In this document: positions 1 through 6,683 of the stretch, piece after piece
How the letters are laid out: each line of letters begins with the position of its first letter
Numbering within the stretch: position 1 is the first letter of the stretch
DNA from: Acetobacter sp. CAG:977
GTDB lineage: Bacteria > Pseudomonadota > Alphaproteobacteria > CAAGCB01 > CAG-977
Length of the DNA stretch: 14,961 nucleotides
Direction of reading: 5' to 3'
Assembly: GCA_000434295.1 (NCBI GenBank)
Contig: HF994907.1
Location: 14,238-29,198, forward strand
The notes under the pieces: generated by a model
What the model saw: the letters and a program-made list of their open reading frames with translations, nothing else
Told to the model about the DNA's origin: nothing
Databases searched by the model: none
Position numbers and translations under genes: made by a program

Positions 1-764
1 TTTTCCAGCCGTATCTGGGAAAATTGCCGCCCGAAGTTTTTTCCGCGCCGTTTTCTCAGCCCGACACGAAAAACGGCATTCGCGACAATTTAACCAAAGC
101 GTTCGAATTGTTAAAAGAAGCCGGCTGGACGGTTCAGGACGGCGTTTTAAAGAATGAAAACGGCGAACCGTTCGAATTTGAAATTTTATTGGACAGTGTT
201 TCTGCCGGATCGTGGGAGCGCGTGGCATTGCCATATGTCAGGAATCTGAAACGTCTGGGCATCAAAGCGACCGTCCGCACGGTGGATCCGACGCAATACA
301 AGAACAGGACGGACGTTTTTGATTACGACATGATAGTTCATATTTGGGGGCAATCGACGTCTCCCGGAAACGAACAGCGCTTTTTTTGGAGCAGCTCCGC
401 GGCGGATATGCACGGTTCTCAAAATTATGCCGGCATCAAAGATCCCGTGATTGACGAACTGATAGAAACGTTGATTGCCGCAAAGGATCGCAAAGAGCTG
501 GTTGCGGCGACAAAGGCTTTGGATCGCGTTTTGTTATGGAATTATTATGTCGTTCCGCATTGGTATACTCCCGTGCACCGATTGGTGTACCGCAACAAAT
601 TCGGACAGCCCGACGCTAAAACGCCCATGAAAGGCGTTCAGCTGTTGTCTTGGTGGATTGACGCCGAAAAAGAAAAACGGTTGGACAGGGAATATTTAAA
701 AGAGCTGCAGGAAAAAACAAAAAATCAAAAGACGGTCTTTGAGCGTTTAAAGGAGATTTTCTGA
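1..764 (+). CDS. yejA: YejA-type oligopeptide-binding protein, C-terminal part (partial)
   Basis: This is the 3' end of a family 5 (SBP_bac_5) periplasmic solute-binding protein. The reading frame (codons from base 3) is already open at the left edge, so the gene begins outside the window. An in-frame TTG at 24 is not a believable start because homology continues upstream of it (FQPYLGKLPPEVF). The visible 253 residues match the YejA C-terminal lobe: the PPEVF segment, the A..LL.EAGW stretch near the start, and a long LDREYLKELQEK-like helical tail. The role known for the family is to bind oligopeptides in the periplasm and hand them to YejBEF; in enterobacteria the system also imports microcin C. 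The stop at 762-764 is followed one base later by the yejB ATG, and the gene's last codons hold the yejB ribosome binding site (AAGGAG). The assignment rests on both sequence and context. Confidence 0.9.
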   Translation, partial: FQPYLGKLPPEVFSAPFSQPDTKNGIRDNLTKAFELLKEAGWTVQDGVLKNENGEPFEFEILLDSVSAGSWERVALPYVRNLKRLGIKATVRTVDPTQYKNRTDVFDYDMIVHIWGQSTSPGNEQRFFWSSSAADMHGSQNYAGIKDPVIDELIETLIAAKDRKELVAATKALDRVLLWNYYVVPHWYTPVHRLVYRNKFGQPDAKTPMKGVQLLSWWIDAEKEKRLDREYLKELQEKTKNQKTVFERLKEIF

Positions 765-765
765 A

Positions 766-1884
766 ATGAAAACGTATTTATTGCGCCGTTTGGCTTTAAT
801 TCCTTTGACGCTGTTGGGAATCATGGCGGTTAATTTCATGTTTATCCAGCTGGCTCCGGGCGGTCCCGTCGAACAGGTGATTGCCAAGTTGCAAGGCGGC
901 GGATCGACATTGGGACGCATTTCGGGAGCGTCGGTTTCCGCCGCGGAAACGGGAGCTTCCGCCGTCGCCGTGAACAGAAGCGGCAGTGCCCTTAACTCCA
1001 AATATCGCGGCGCTCAGGGGCTTGATCCGGCATTGATCGCGGAATTGGAAAAACAGTTCGGATTTGACAAGCCGCTTCATGTGCGTTTTTTGGAAATGAT
1101 AAAAAACTTTTTGCGTTTTGATTTCGGCAAAAGTTTTTACAGGGACGAAAGCGTCATTGATTTAATTATTGAAAAAATGCCCGTGTCCGTTTCTTTGGGA
1201 GTGTGGACGACGCTGTTGATTTATTTGATTTCGATACCGCTCGGGATAAAAAAAGCCGTCAAGGACGGGACGCCTTTTGACGCGGTGACCAGTTGGGCGG
1301 TCATTATCGGGTATGCCGTTCCGGCGTTTTTGTTCGCGATGTTGTTGATTGTCCTGTTTTGCGGGGGACGTTATTTCGATTGGTTTCCGTTGCGCGGATT
1401 GGTGTCCGAAAACTGGAACGAATTGGGATTTTGGCAAAAAATCGGCGATTATTTTTGGCATCTCGCCTTGCCCGTCGCGTCCATGGTCGCAGGCGGGTTT
1501 GCGGGATTGACGATGCTGACGAAAAATTCGTTTATGGATGAAATCAAAAAACAGTACGTTTTGACGGCAAAAGCCAAAGGATTAAGCGAAAACGCGGTTT
1601 TATATTCCCATGTATTCAGAAATGCCATGCTGATTGTTGCCGCGGGGTTCCCCGCCGTGTTGGTCGGTATGTTGTTCACGGGATCCGTGTTGATTGAAGT
1701 TATTTTCAGTTTGGACGGAATCGGGCTGTTGGGGTTTGAATCCGTGATGACGCGCGATTATCCCGTTATTTTCGGCACGCTTTATATTTTCGCGCTGATC
1801 GGGTTGGTGTTGAATTTGATTTGCGACCTGACGTACCGTTTGATAGATCCGCGCATTGATTTCGGAGGACGTTATGCAAATTAG
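766..1884 (+). CDS. yejB: Oligopeptide ABC transporter permease YejB
   Basis: Inner-membrane permease of a binding-protein-dependent peptide importer, 372 aa, close to the roughly 364 aa of E. coli YejB. It starts at ATG 766 with AGGAG about 10 nt upstream. The N-terminus (MKTYLLRRLALIPLTLLGI) is a typical first membrane helix of DppB/OppB-type permeases. A soluble insert with the YejB-typical QGLDPALIAELEKQFGF segment follows around residues 85-105. Roughly five further hydrophobic segments follow from residue 143 on. The EAA loop that contacts the ATPase is visible around residues 268-287 (AKAKGLSENAVLYSHVFRNA). The gene's end overlaps yejE by 11 nt, which suggests translational coupling. 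It should pair with YejE as the channel and with YejF as the motor. Confidence 0.95.
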   Translation: MKTYLLRRLALIPLTLLGIMAVNFMFIQLAPGGPVEQVIAKLQGGGSTLGRISGASVSAAETGASAVAVNRSGSALNSKYRGAQGLDPALIAELEKQFGFDKPLHVRFLEMIKNFLRFDFGKSFYRDESVIDLIIEKMPVSVSLGVWTTLLIYLISIPLGIKKAVKDGTPFDAVTSWAVIIGYAVPAFLFAMLLIVLFCGGRYFDWFPLRGLVSENWNELGFWQKIGDYFWHLALPVASMVAGGFAGLTMLTKNSFMDEIKKQYVLTAKAKGLSENAVLYSHVFRNAMLIVAAGFPAVLVGMLFTGSVLIEVIFSLDGIGLLGFESVMTRDYPVIFGTLYIFALIGLVLNLICDLTYRLIDPRIDFGGRYAN

Positions 1885-2902
1885 GCTTTCCGAACGCGCC
1901 AAACGGCGTTGGGCAAAATTCAGGGCGAACAAACGGGGCTTTTATGCGCTGATTGCTTTTTTGTCGGTCTTTTGCCTCAGCATGGGAGCGGAATTCATCG
2001 CCAATGACAAGCCGTTGCTGGTTTATTATAAAAACGAGCTTTATTTTCCGATTTTAAAAGAATATCCCGAAACGGTATTCGGAGGCACGTTTGAAACGCC
2101 CGCCGATTATACGGATCCGGTCGTGCGCGATTTGATCGATGCTGACGGATTTTTTATTATGCCGCCCATTCCTTATTCTTACGATACGATCAATTACCGT
2201 TTGGATGAACCTGCGCCGTCGCCCCCGTCTTGGGAAAACTGGCTGGGCACGGACGATTTGGGGCGCGACGTGCTGGCTAGGTTGCTTTACGGATTTCGCT
2301 TTTCGCTGTTGTTCGGGCTGGTGTTGACGGTGTTTTCTTCGGCTTTCGGCATTCTGGCAGGCGCGGTGCAAGGGTACTTCGGCGGCAGGACGGATTTGTT
2401 CTTTCAAAGGTTTTTGGAAATTTGGGGGAATTTGCCTCAGCTGTTTATTTTGATTTTGGTGTCAAGCGTTATTGCTCCGGGGTTTTGGACGCTTCTTTTC
2501 GTTTTGCTGTTGTTTTCCTGGACGGCGCTGGTGCCGATCGTGCGCGCCGAATTTTTGCGGGCGCGCAACTTTGATTATGTTAAGGCGGCTTATGCTTTGG
2601 GCGTGCCGAATATCGTGATTATCTTTCGCCACGTGTTCCCGAACGCGATGGTCGCAACGCTGACGTATTTGCCGTTTATTTTGTCGGGCGCCGTCGTGTC
2701 TTTGACAGCTTTGGATTTCTTGGGCTTCGGTTTGCCGCCGGGCTCTGCTTCTTTGGGCGAACTCGTGCGTCAGGGCAAGGATAATTTGCAAGCGCCGTGG
2801 CTGGCTGCCGCCGCGTTTGTTTCTTTGGCATTCGTTTTGACGTCTTTGGTCTTTATCGGAGAAGCCGTCCGCGATGCTTTTGACGCCAGGAGGGAACCGT
2901 GA
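1874..2902 (+). CDS. yejE: Oligopeptide ABC transporter permease YejE
   Basis: Second permease of the YejABEF importer, 342 aa (E. coli YejE is about 341). I chose ATG 1874 because GGAGG lies at 1864-1868, five bases upstream. A TTG at 1856 in the same frame would add six residues (MISEDV) but would bury that ribosome binding site. An N-terminal membrane helix lies at about residues 20-40. A periplasmic stretch then contains the DppC/OppC-like WLGTDDLGRDVLARLLYGFR segment. Several more hydrophobic segments follow, and an EAA-type loop sits near residues 238-260 (AAYALGVPN...FRHVFPN). The gene starts inside yejB and its stop overlaps the yejF GTG start by four bases, so expression of the three genes is probably coupled. 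Confidence 0.95.
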   Translation: MQIRLSERAKRRWAKFRANKRGFYALIAFLSVFCLSMGAEFIANDKPLLVYYKNELYFPILKEYPETVFGGTFETPADYTDPVVRDLIDADGFFIMPPIPYSYDTINYRLDEPAPSPPSWENWLGTDDLGRDVLARLLYGFRFSLLFGLVLTVFSSAFGILAGAVQGYFGGRTDLFFQRFLEIWGNLPQLFILILVSSVIAPGFWTLLFVLLLFSWTALVPIVRAEFLRARNFDYVKAAYALGVPNIVIIFRHVFPNAMVATLTYLPFILSGAVVSLTALDFLGFGLPPGSASLGELVRQGKDNLQAPWLAAAAFVSLAFVLTSLVFIGEAVRDAFDARREP

Positions 2903-4500
2903 GTCTGCTTGAAATCAAAAACCTGTCTGTGCGTTTCGGCAACGCCGATCCCGTCGTAAATAACGTCAGCTTTAAAATCGATAAAGGCGAAACGTTGGCG
3001 TTGGTCGGCGAAAGCGGATCGGGAAAATCGGTTACCGCTTTATCCGTGTTGCGTTTGCTGAATTATCCTTATGCTTCTCATCCGTCGGGAAGCATCTTGT
3101 TTGATAACGAAGATCTTTTAAAAGCAGACGAAGAAACATTGCAGGAGCTGCGCGGCAACAGAATTGCCATGGTTTTTCAAGAACCGATGACGTCTTTGAA
3201 TCCTCTTCACTCTATTGCGGATCAGGTATCGGAAACGCTGGTACTCCATAAGGGGTGGGGAAAAGACAAAGCTGCCGAAAGGGCTTTGGAGCTGTTGGAG
3301 CTGGTCGGATTGAGAAATGCGGCAAAGCGCATGAAGGCTTTGCCTCACGAACTGTCGGGCGGAGAACGCCAGCGCGTCATGATTGCCATGGCTTTGGCAA
3401 ACGATCCCGATTTGTTAATCGCCGATGAACCGACGACGGCTTTGGATGTGACGGTTCAAGCGCAGATCTTAAGTTTGCTTAAGCGGTTGCAAAAACAGTT
3501 CGGAATGGCTGTTTTGTTTATTTCTCATGACTTGGACGTCGTACGGCGCGTTTGCGATCGCGTCTGTGTCATGAAAGACGGCTCTATCGTCGAAACGGGG
3601 AATGTGTCGGATATTTTATCGTCGCCGTCTCATCCCTATACAAAGATGTTGATCGCTTCAAAGCCGTCGGGAAATCCGAATCCCGTCGATAAAAATGCCG
3701 AAGAAATTTTAAAAGCGGAAAATATAACCGTCCGTTTTCCTTTGGAACGCGATTTTTGGGGAAAATCCGAAAAGGATTTTATCGCTGCGGATAACGTTTC
3801 TTTGACGGTAAAACGCGGAGAAACGGTAGCGTTAGTGGGCGAAAGCGGTTCGGGAAAGACGACGGTGGCTTTTGCGTTGTTAAAGCTGCAGGCTTTTGAA
3901 GGGCGCGTTCTTTTTAACGGACGTGATTTGTCAAAGCTGAGTAACCGAGAAATGCGTCCCGTGCGTTCCAAAATGCAGGTGGTATTTCAAGACCCTTATT
4001 CGTCTTTGAACCCACGTTTGACGGTTGAAGAAATCGTCGGCGAAGGATTAAAGGTTCATCGCAGGGACATCAAATCCAAAGAACGAAAAGCCGCAATCAT
4101 TCAAGTATTGGAAGACGTCGGTTTGAACGAAACGTATCTGAACCGATATCCGCACGAATTTTCGGGCGGTCAACGTCAGAGAATAGCGATTGCGCGCGCT
4201 TTGATTTTGCACCCCGAACTGATTATTTTGGACGAGCCGACCAGTTCTTTGGATGTTACGGTTCAAGCACAAATCATCGGGTTGTTGAAGTCTTTGCAAG
4301 AAAAATACGCAATGGCTTATCTGTTTATCAGTCACGATATGCGCCTGATCAAAGCGACGGCGAACCGCGTTTATGTAATGCGCAACGGCAAAGTTGTTGA
4401 AACGGGCGAGAATTCGGTTATATTTAAAGAAGCGAAAAGTTCTTATGCTCGGGATTTAATGTCGGCAGCTTTTGATTTAAATGCCAACGGAGAAAAATAA
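2899..4500 (+). CDS. yejF: Oligopeptide ABC transporter ATPase YejF (two ATPase domains)
   Basis: Energy-coupling subunit of the Yej importer, 533 aa, with two complete ABC ATPase domains in one chain as in E. coli YejF (about 529 aa). Domain 1 has Walker A GESGSGKS at 37-44, the LSGGERQR signature near 152 and Walker B with DEP near 176. Domain 2 has GESGSGKT at about 314-321, FSGGQRQR near 421 and Walker B with DEP near 445. Both domains keep the H-loop SHD. The start is GTG 2899, preceded by AGGAGGG at 2889-2894 and overlapping the yejE stop (GTGA). The known role is to hydrolyse ATP on the cytoplasmic face to drive peptide import. Its TAA shares a base with the ATG of the next gene, fliN. 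Confidence 0.95.
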   Translation: MSLLEIKNLSVRFGNADPVVNNVSFKIDKGETLALVGESGSGKSVTALSVLRLLNYPYASHPSGSILFDNEDLLKADEETLQELRGNRIAMVFQEPMTSLNPLHSIADQVSETLVLHKGWGKDKAAERALELLELVGLRNAAKRMKALPHELSGGERQRVMIAMALANDPDLLIADEPTTALDVTVQAQILSLLKRLQKQFGMAVLFISHDLDVVRRVCDRVCVMKDGSIVETGNVSDILSSPSHPYTKMLIASKPSGNPNPVDKNAEEILKAENITVRFPLERDFWGKSEKDFIAADNVSLTVKRGETVALVGESGSGKTTVAFALLKLQAFEGRVLFNGRDLSKLSNREMRPVRSKMQVVFQDPYSSLNPRLTVEEIVGEGLKVHRRDIKSKERKAAIIQVLEDVGLNETYLNRYPHEFSGGQRQRIAIARALILHPELIILDEPTSSLDVTVQAQIIGLLKSLQEKYAMAYLFISHDMRLIKATANRVYVMRNGKVVETGENSVIFKEAKSSYARDLMSAAFDLNANGEK

Positions 4501-4820
4501 TGGCGGAACAGAACAACGATAATGCTGAAGAACTTCGGAACAGCGTTTTACAACGTACGTTCGGCAAAGAATCCGTTATGAACGTCAAAGTAGACGTTAC
4601 GGTTGTTTTGGGGCGTTCCATGTTGCGGGTTTATCAGCTTTTGAAATTGGGGCGCGGCGCCGTTATCGAACTGAATCAAAAGACGAATGATCCCGTTGAG
4701 ATTTTGGCAAATGAAGTCCCGATAGCCAGAGGCGAAGTCATTGTGACAGACGACGGTAATATCGGGGTAACCTTGACGGAATTGATTAAATCCAAAGAGA
4801 ATGCATCTTCAAACGGTTAA
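4500..4820 (+). CDS. fliN: Flagellar motor switch protein FliN
   Basis: A 106-aa protein whose residues 27 to about 97 form a SpoA/FliN C-terminal domain. The segments VDVTVVLGRSMLRVYQLLKLGRGAVIEL, NEVPIARGEVIV and GNIGVTLTEL line up with the FliN consensus. FliN polymerises in the cytoplasmic C-ring with FliG and FliM, binds the export ATPase regulator FliH and takes part in rotor switching. The length is normal for alphaproteobacterial FliN, and the acidic, asparagine-rich N-terminus is variable in the family. The ATG shares one base with the yejF stop, with GGAG just upstream, so it is coupled to the peptide-transporter operon. No other flagellar gene lies in the window. It is followed by a terminator and faces a convergent cysteine-rich gene. 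Confidence 0.9.
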   Translation: MAEQNNDNAEELRNSVLQRTFGKESVMNVKVDVTVVLGRSMLRVYQLLKLGRGAVIELNQKTNDPVEILANEVPIARGEVIVTDDGNIGVTLTELIKSKENASSNG

Positions 4821-4841
4821 ACGGTCTTGAGGACACGTAAG

Positions 4842-4872
4842 ATAAAAGCCCTTTTAAGGGCTTTTATTTTTT
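4842..4872. terminator. Bidirectional intrinsic terminator between fliN and the small cysteine-rich gene
   Basis: A perfect 10-bp inverted repeat, ATAAAAGCCC (4842-4851) and GGGCTTTTAT (4858-4867), surrounds a 6-nt loop. It is followed by a T run on the plus strand (4867-4872). Its A-rich left arm provides the U tract when read from the other strand. It lies 22 nt after the fliN stop and 6 nt after the stop of the convergent 99-aa gene, so it probably ends both transcripts. Confidence 0.88.
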
Positions 4873-4877
4873 ATAGT

Positions 4878-5177
4878 TCAGTTTTGAACGGCTGTTTGAC
4901 AAGTGTAAGGATTTCCTAAGCTTTCGGCATAACGGATGTTCCAACCCTTTGTGCAATTATATCCGCAAGGATCGGGATATCTTGTGCAAACGATTTCCTG
5001 TCCTGCGAATTTTGCTCCCATACGGTCATAAAAGAAACCTTTATGTCCGCAGGCTTGCCTGCAACGTTCGTCTTTTTGTTCTTTTGTTAATTGAGAAAAC
5101 GGCAGATTTTGAGCAAAGGTCGGAAAAGAAGCAAACGTAAAAAGAGCAAGGAAAAACATTAATATTATTTTTTTCAT
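4878..5177 (-). CDS. Small secreted six-cysteine protein
   Basis: A 99-aa protein that I do not recognise by family. Residues 1-22 are a clear Sec signal peptide: lysines at 2-3, a hydrophobic core, and likely cleavage after TFA before Q23. The mature part of about 77 residues carries exactly six cysteines (39, 43, 64, 71, 75, 93), which suggests three disulfides in the periplasm or outside the cell. Motifs are FYDRMGAKF, VCTRYPDPCGYNC, KGW and a YTCQTAVQN end. The same domain closes the larger protein encoded just upstream (cysteine spacing x3, x20, x6, x3, x17 against x3, x26, x6, x3, x17), so this looks like a free-standing version of it. The start ATG has a good ribosome binding site (AAGGAG) about 6 nt before it. 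It lies downstream of the large gene's terminator, so it is probably its own unit. A real gene of unknown function. Confidence 0.85.
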   Translation of the reverse strand: MKKIILMFFLALFTFASFPTFAQNLPFSQLTKEQKDERCRQACGHKGFFYDRMGAKFAGQEIVCTRYPDPCGYNCTKGWNIRYAESLGNPYTCQTAVQN

Positions 5178-5210
5178 AAGGGTCTCCTTTTAACAAAGAA
5201 AGATTATTTA

Positions 5211-5239
5211 ATTTTGCCGCGAGATTAAAATAAAAACAA
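5211..5239 (-). promoter_or_regulatory. Possible promoter of the small cysteine-rich gene
   Basis: Read on the minus strand, TTGTTT (5239-5234) is separated by 17 bp from CAAAAT (5216-5211), about 35 nt upstream of the ATG. Match to the sigma70 consensus is only moderate (TTG kept in the -35, 4/6 in the -10). It is the best candidate in the short gap after the upstream terminator, but it is weak. Confidence 0.3.
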
Positions 5240-5256
5240 TAGAAGGAAGAAATAAA

Positions 5257-5285
5257 AGAAAAGCCCCCGATCAGGGGGCTTTTCT
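5257..5285 (-). terminator. Strong intrinsic terminator of the large cysteine-rich gene
   Basis: A perfect 12-bp stem, AGAAAAGCCCCC (5257-5268) with GGGGGCTTTTCT (5274-5285), surrounds a 5-nt loop. On the minus strand it is followed by a T-rich tail (TTTTATTTC). It starts 13 nt after the stop of the 391-aa gene and separates that gene from its small paralogue. Confidence 0.9.
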
Positions 5286-5298
5286 GTTTTAGGAAAGG

Positions 5299-6474
5299 TT
5301 AATTTTGTTTAGCCGTCTGGCAGGTATAAGGTTGTTCCGGACCAGTACCGTAGACGAAATCCCACCCGTAGGTACATCCGTAACCGCAGCTCTTCGGGTA
5401 TCTGGTGCAGACTTCTTCCTGACCGTCGAACTTAGCACCCGGACGGTCATAGACAAAGCGCTGGTTCCCCCAAGAGGGATCGTCACCGCAGATTTTGCGG
5501 CAATGTTCAGTCTTTTGATCCTTCGTCCAATTCGGATCAGGCTTATCTGAACCGCCACTCCACGGGCAGTCAACCTTTGTTTCGCTATGGCACGGACCGT
5601 AGTTGCCGTCGCAAACTTCCGTATAGCAGGTGTAATTTCCTTTAACACCTTTTTTGAAGTTCAGCTGAACTTGCTTTTCCCACTTAATTTTGCCGTTAAC
5701 GGTTACTTCGTCGTTAAAGGTAACGGTGTGAGCATTTGAGTTATAGTTCAGGTGAGCCGTCAGTTCGTTCGTTGTGAAGGCGCCGTTGACGGTTGCACCC
5801 TGCCACATACGAATGTTAACGAAGTCAAAGGTTTTGTTAGGAACGGAAACCGTAGCGGTAGCACCGTAGACGTCCCAGCATAAAGCGCTGGAGGGAATGC
5901 TGATGTTACCATTGGAATTTTGGTAGAAGAAGCCGGTATCGAAATCGAACCACTTGCAGCTACCCGGAGTCGGATCGCCTGCACGGCATCCGCCCTTGCC
6001 GTCAGCTACCTGACCGTCGGGACAGTTACATCCGGAAACACCGTCTTCGCACATTTTGCAAGAGTAATCGTCTTGTGTATTACAGGTATAGCCCGGATCG
6101 CAGTCGGATACTTTCAAGCATTCAACGCATTTATATTTATGCGGTTGAGCCGGATTCCCTTTTGCATTCAAGTCTAAACAGAACGGAAGCTCCGTGCCGT
6201 TACAAACCGGAGTCCCCATGACGCAGATATCAACACACTTACCGTTACTACCGCACTTTTGATGAGCTGCGCATTCCGTATCGTGCAAACATCCGAACGT
6301 CTTATCGTCGCCGTCATTAATCTTTTTGACGGTGTATACCGAATTATCGTCAGAGATTACGCCCAATTTTTGGGATGCCGCAATCTGGAACGCTTTTGAC
6401 ATATCTAATGTCGCAGCATTTGCTTGGCTTGGCACAAGCCAAAGCCCCGCAATTACTAAAAACAGGTATCTCAT
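5299..6474 (-). CDS. Secreted multi-domain cysteine-rich protein
   Basis: A 391-aa exported protein of unrecognised family with 28 cysteines. Residues 1-20 form a Sec signal peptide (probable cleavage after QANA). Residues 62-173 hold 17 cysteines in short EGF- or Dickkopf-like patterns (C..D.ECAAHQKC, C..GYTC, CNCPDGQV). Residues about 174-285 are cysteine-poor, rich in alternating polar and hydrophobic residues, and probably beta-sheet. Residues about 288-310 add a four-cysteine cluster (YTCYTEVCDGNYGPC). A linker (SGGSDKPDPNW) follows. Residues 325-385 repeat the six-cysteine domain of the neighbouring 99-aa protein, ending YTCQTAKQN. The start ATG 6474 is preceded by GGGAG at 7 nt. Codons favour AAC, TTC, TAC, GGT, ACC, GTT and AAG in the second half, unlike its neighbours, which hints at high expression. 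A role as surface adhesin, matrix or host-facing protein is inference only. Confidence 0.85.
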   Translation of the reverse strand: MRYLFLVIAGLWLVPSQANAATLDMSKAFQIAASQKLGVISDDNSVYTVKKINDGDDKTFGCLHDTECAAHQKCGSNGKCVDICVMGTPVCNGTELPFCLDLNAKGNPAQPHKYKCVECLKVSDCDPGYTCNTQDDYSCKMCEDGVSGCNCPDGQVADGKGGCRAGDPTPGSCKWFDFDTGFFYQNSNGNISIPSSALCWDVYGATATVSVPNKTFDFVNIRMWQGATVNGAFTTNELTAHLNYNSNAHTVTFNDEVTVNGKIKWEKQVQLNFKKGVKGNYTCYTEVCDGNYGPCHSETKVDCPWSGGSDKPDPNWTKDQKTEHCRKICGDDPSWGNQRFVYDRPGAKFDGQEEVCTRYPKSCGYGCTYGWDFVYGTGPEQPYTCQTAKQN

Positions 6475-6581
6475 TGTCTTGCTCCCGTATTATTTTCTCC
6501 TATTATCAATATATCAAAATTGTTTTTCCAAAACACCCCCGTTTTTCGTTCCAAAACCGCAGCGTTTGCATAACATATTGT

Positions 6582-6609
6582 TTTATAATGATTTTTCTCT
6601 ATATGACAA
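6582..6609 (-). promoter_or_regulatory. Sigma70-like promoter of the large cysteine-rich gene
   Basis: On the minus strand TTGTCA (6609-6604) is followed after 16 bp by TATAAA (6587-6582); each box matches 5/6 of the consensus. The predicted transcript would begin near 6575 and carry a leader of about 100 nt. No competing gene lies between it and the ATG. Confidence 0.6.
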
Positions 6610-6622
6610 TACTGGGGCAAAG

Positions 6623-6650
6623 TATGGCTAAATTATGGCAAAAATATGGC
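6623..6650. repeat. Three TATGGC direct repeats at exact 11-bp period
   Basis: TATGGC occurs at 6623-6628, 6634-6639 and 6645-6650, each followed by an A-rich spacer (TAAAT, AAAAA). A weaker copy (TGGGGC) lies at 6613-6618, 10 bp before the first. The array lies immediately upstream of the -35 box of the cysteine-rich gene's promoter, at about -48 to -75 from the inferred start. One-turn phasing puts the repeats on the same helix face, as expected for a tandem regulator site. No regulator is identified. Confidence 0.5.
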
Positions 6651-6683
6651 AGAAGGAAAAATTCTTCTAACTATATGATTCTA

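Noticed and set aside
4841..5298. A repeat-rich element or small mobile element between fliN and the cysteine-rich genes, suggested by two similar AAAAGCCC hairpins
   Set aside because: The hairpins differ in stem and loop and each fits an intrinsic terminator at the right distance from a stop codon. There are no target duplications or transposase fragments.
6651..6668. AT-rich hairpin AGAAGGA-AAAA-TTCTTCT downstream of rmuC as a terminator
   Set aside because: The stem is almost all A-T with one G-T pair and is not directly followed by a T run on the minus strand, so I do not call it a terminator. The rmuC transcript end remains unknown.
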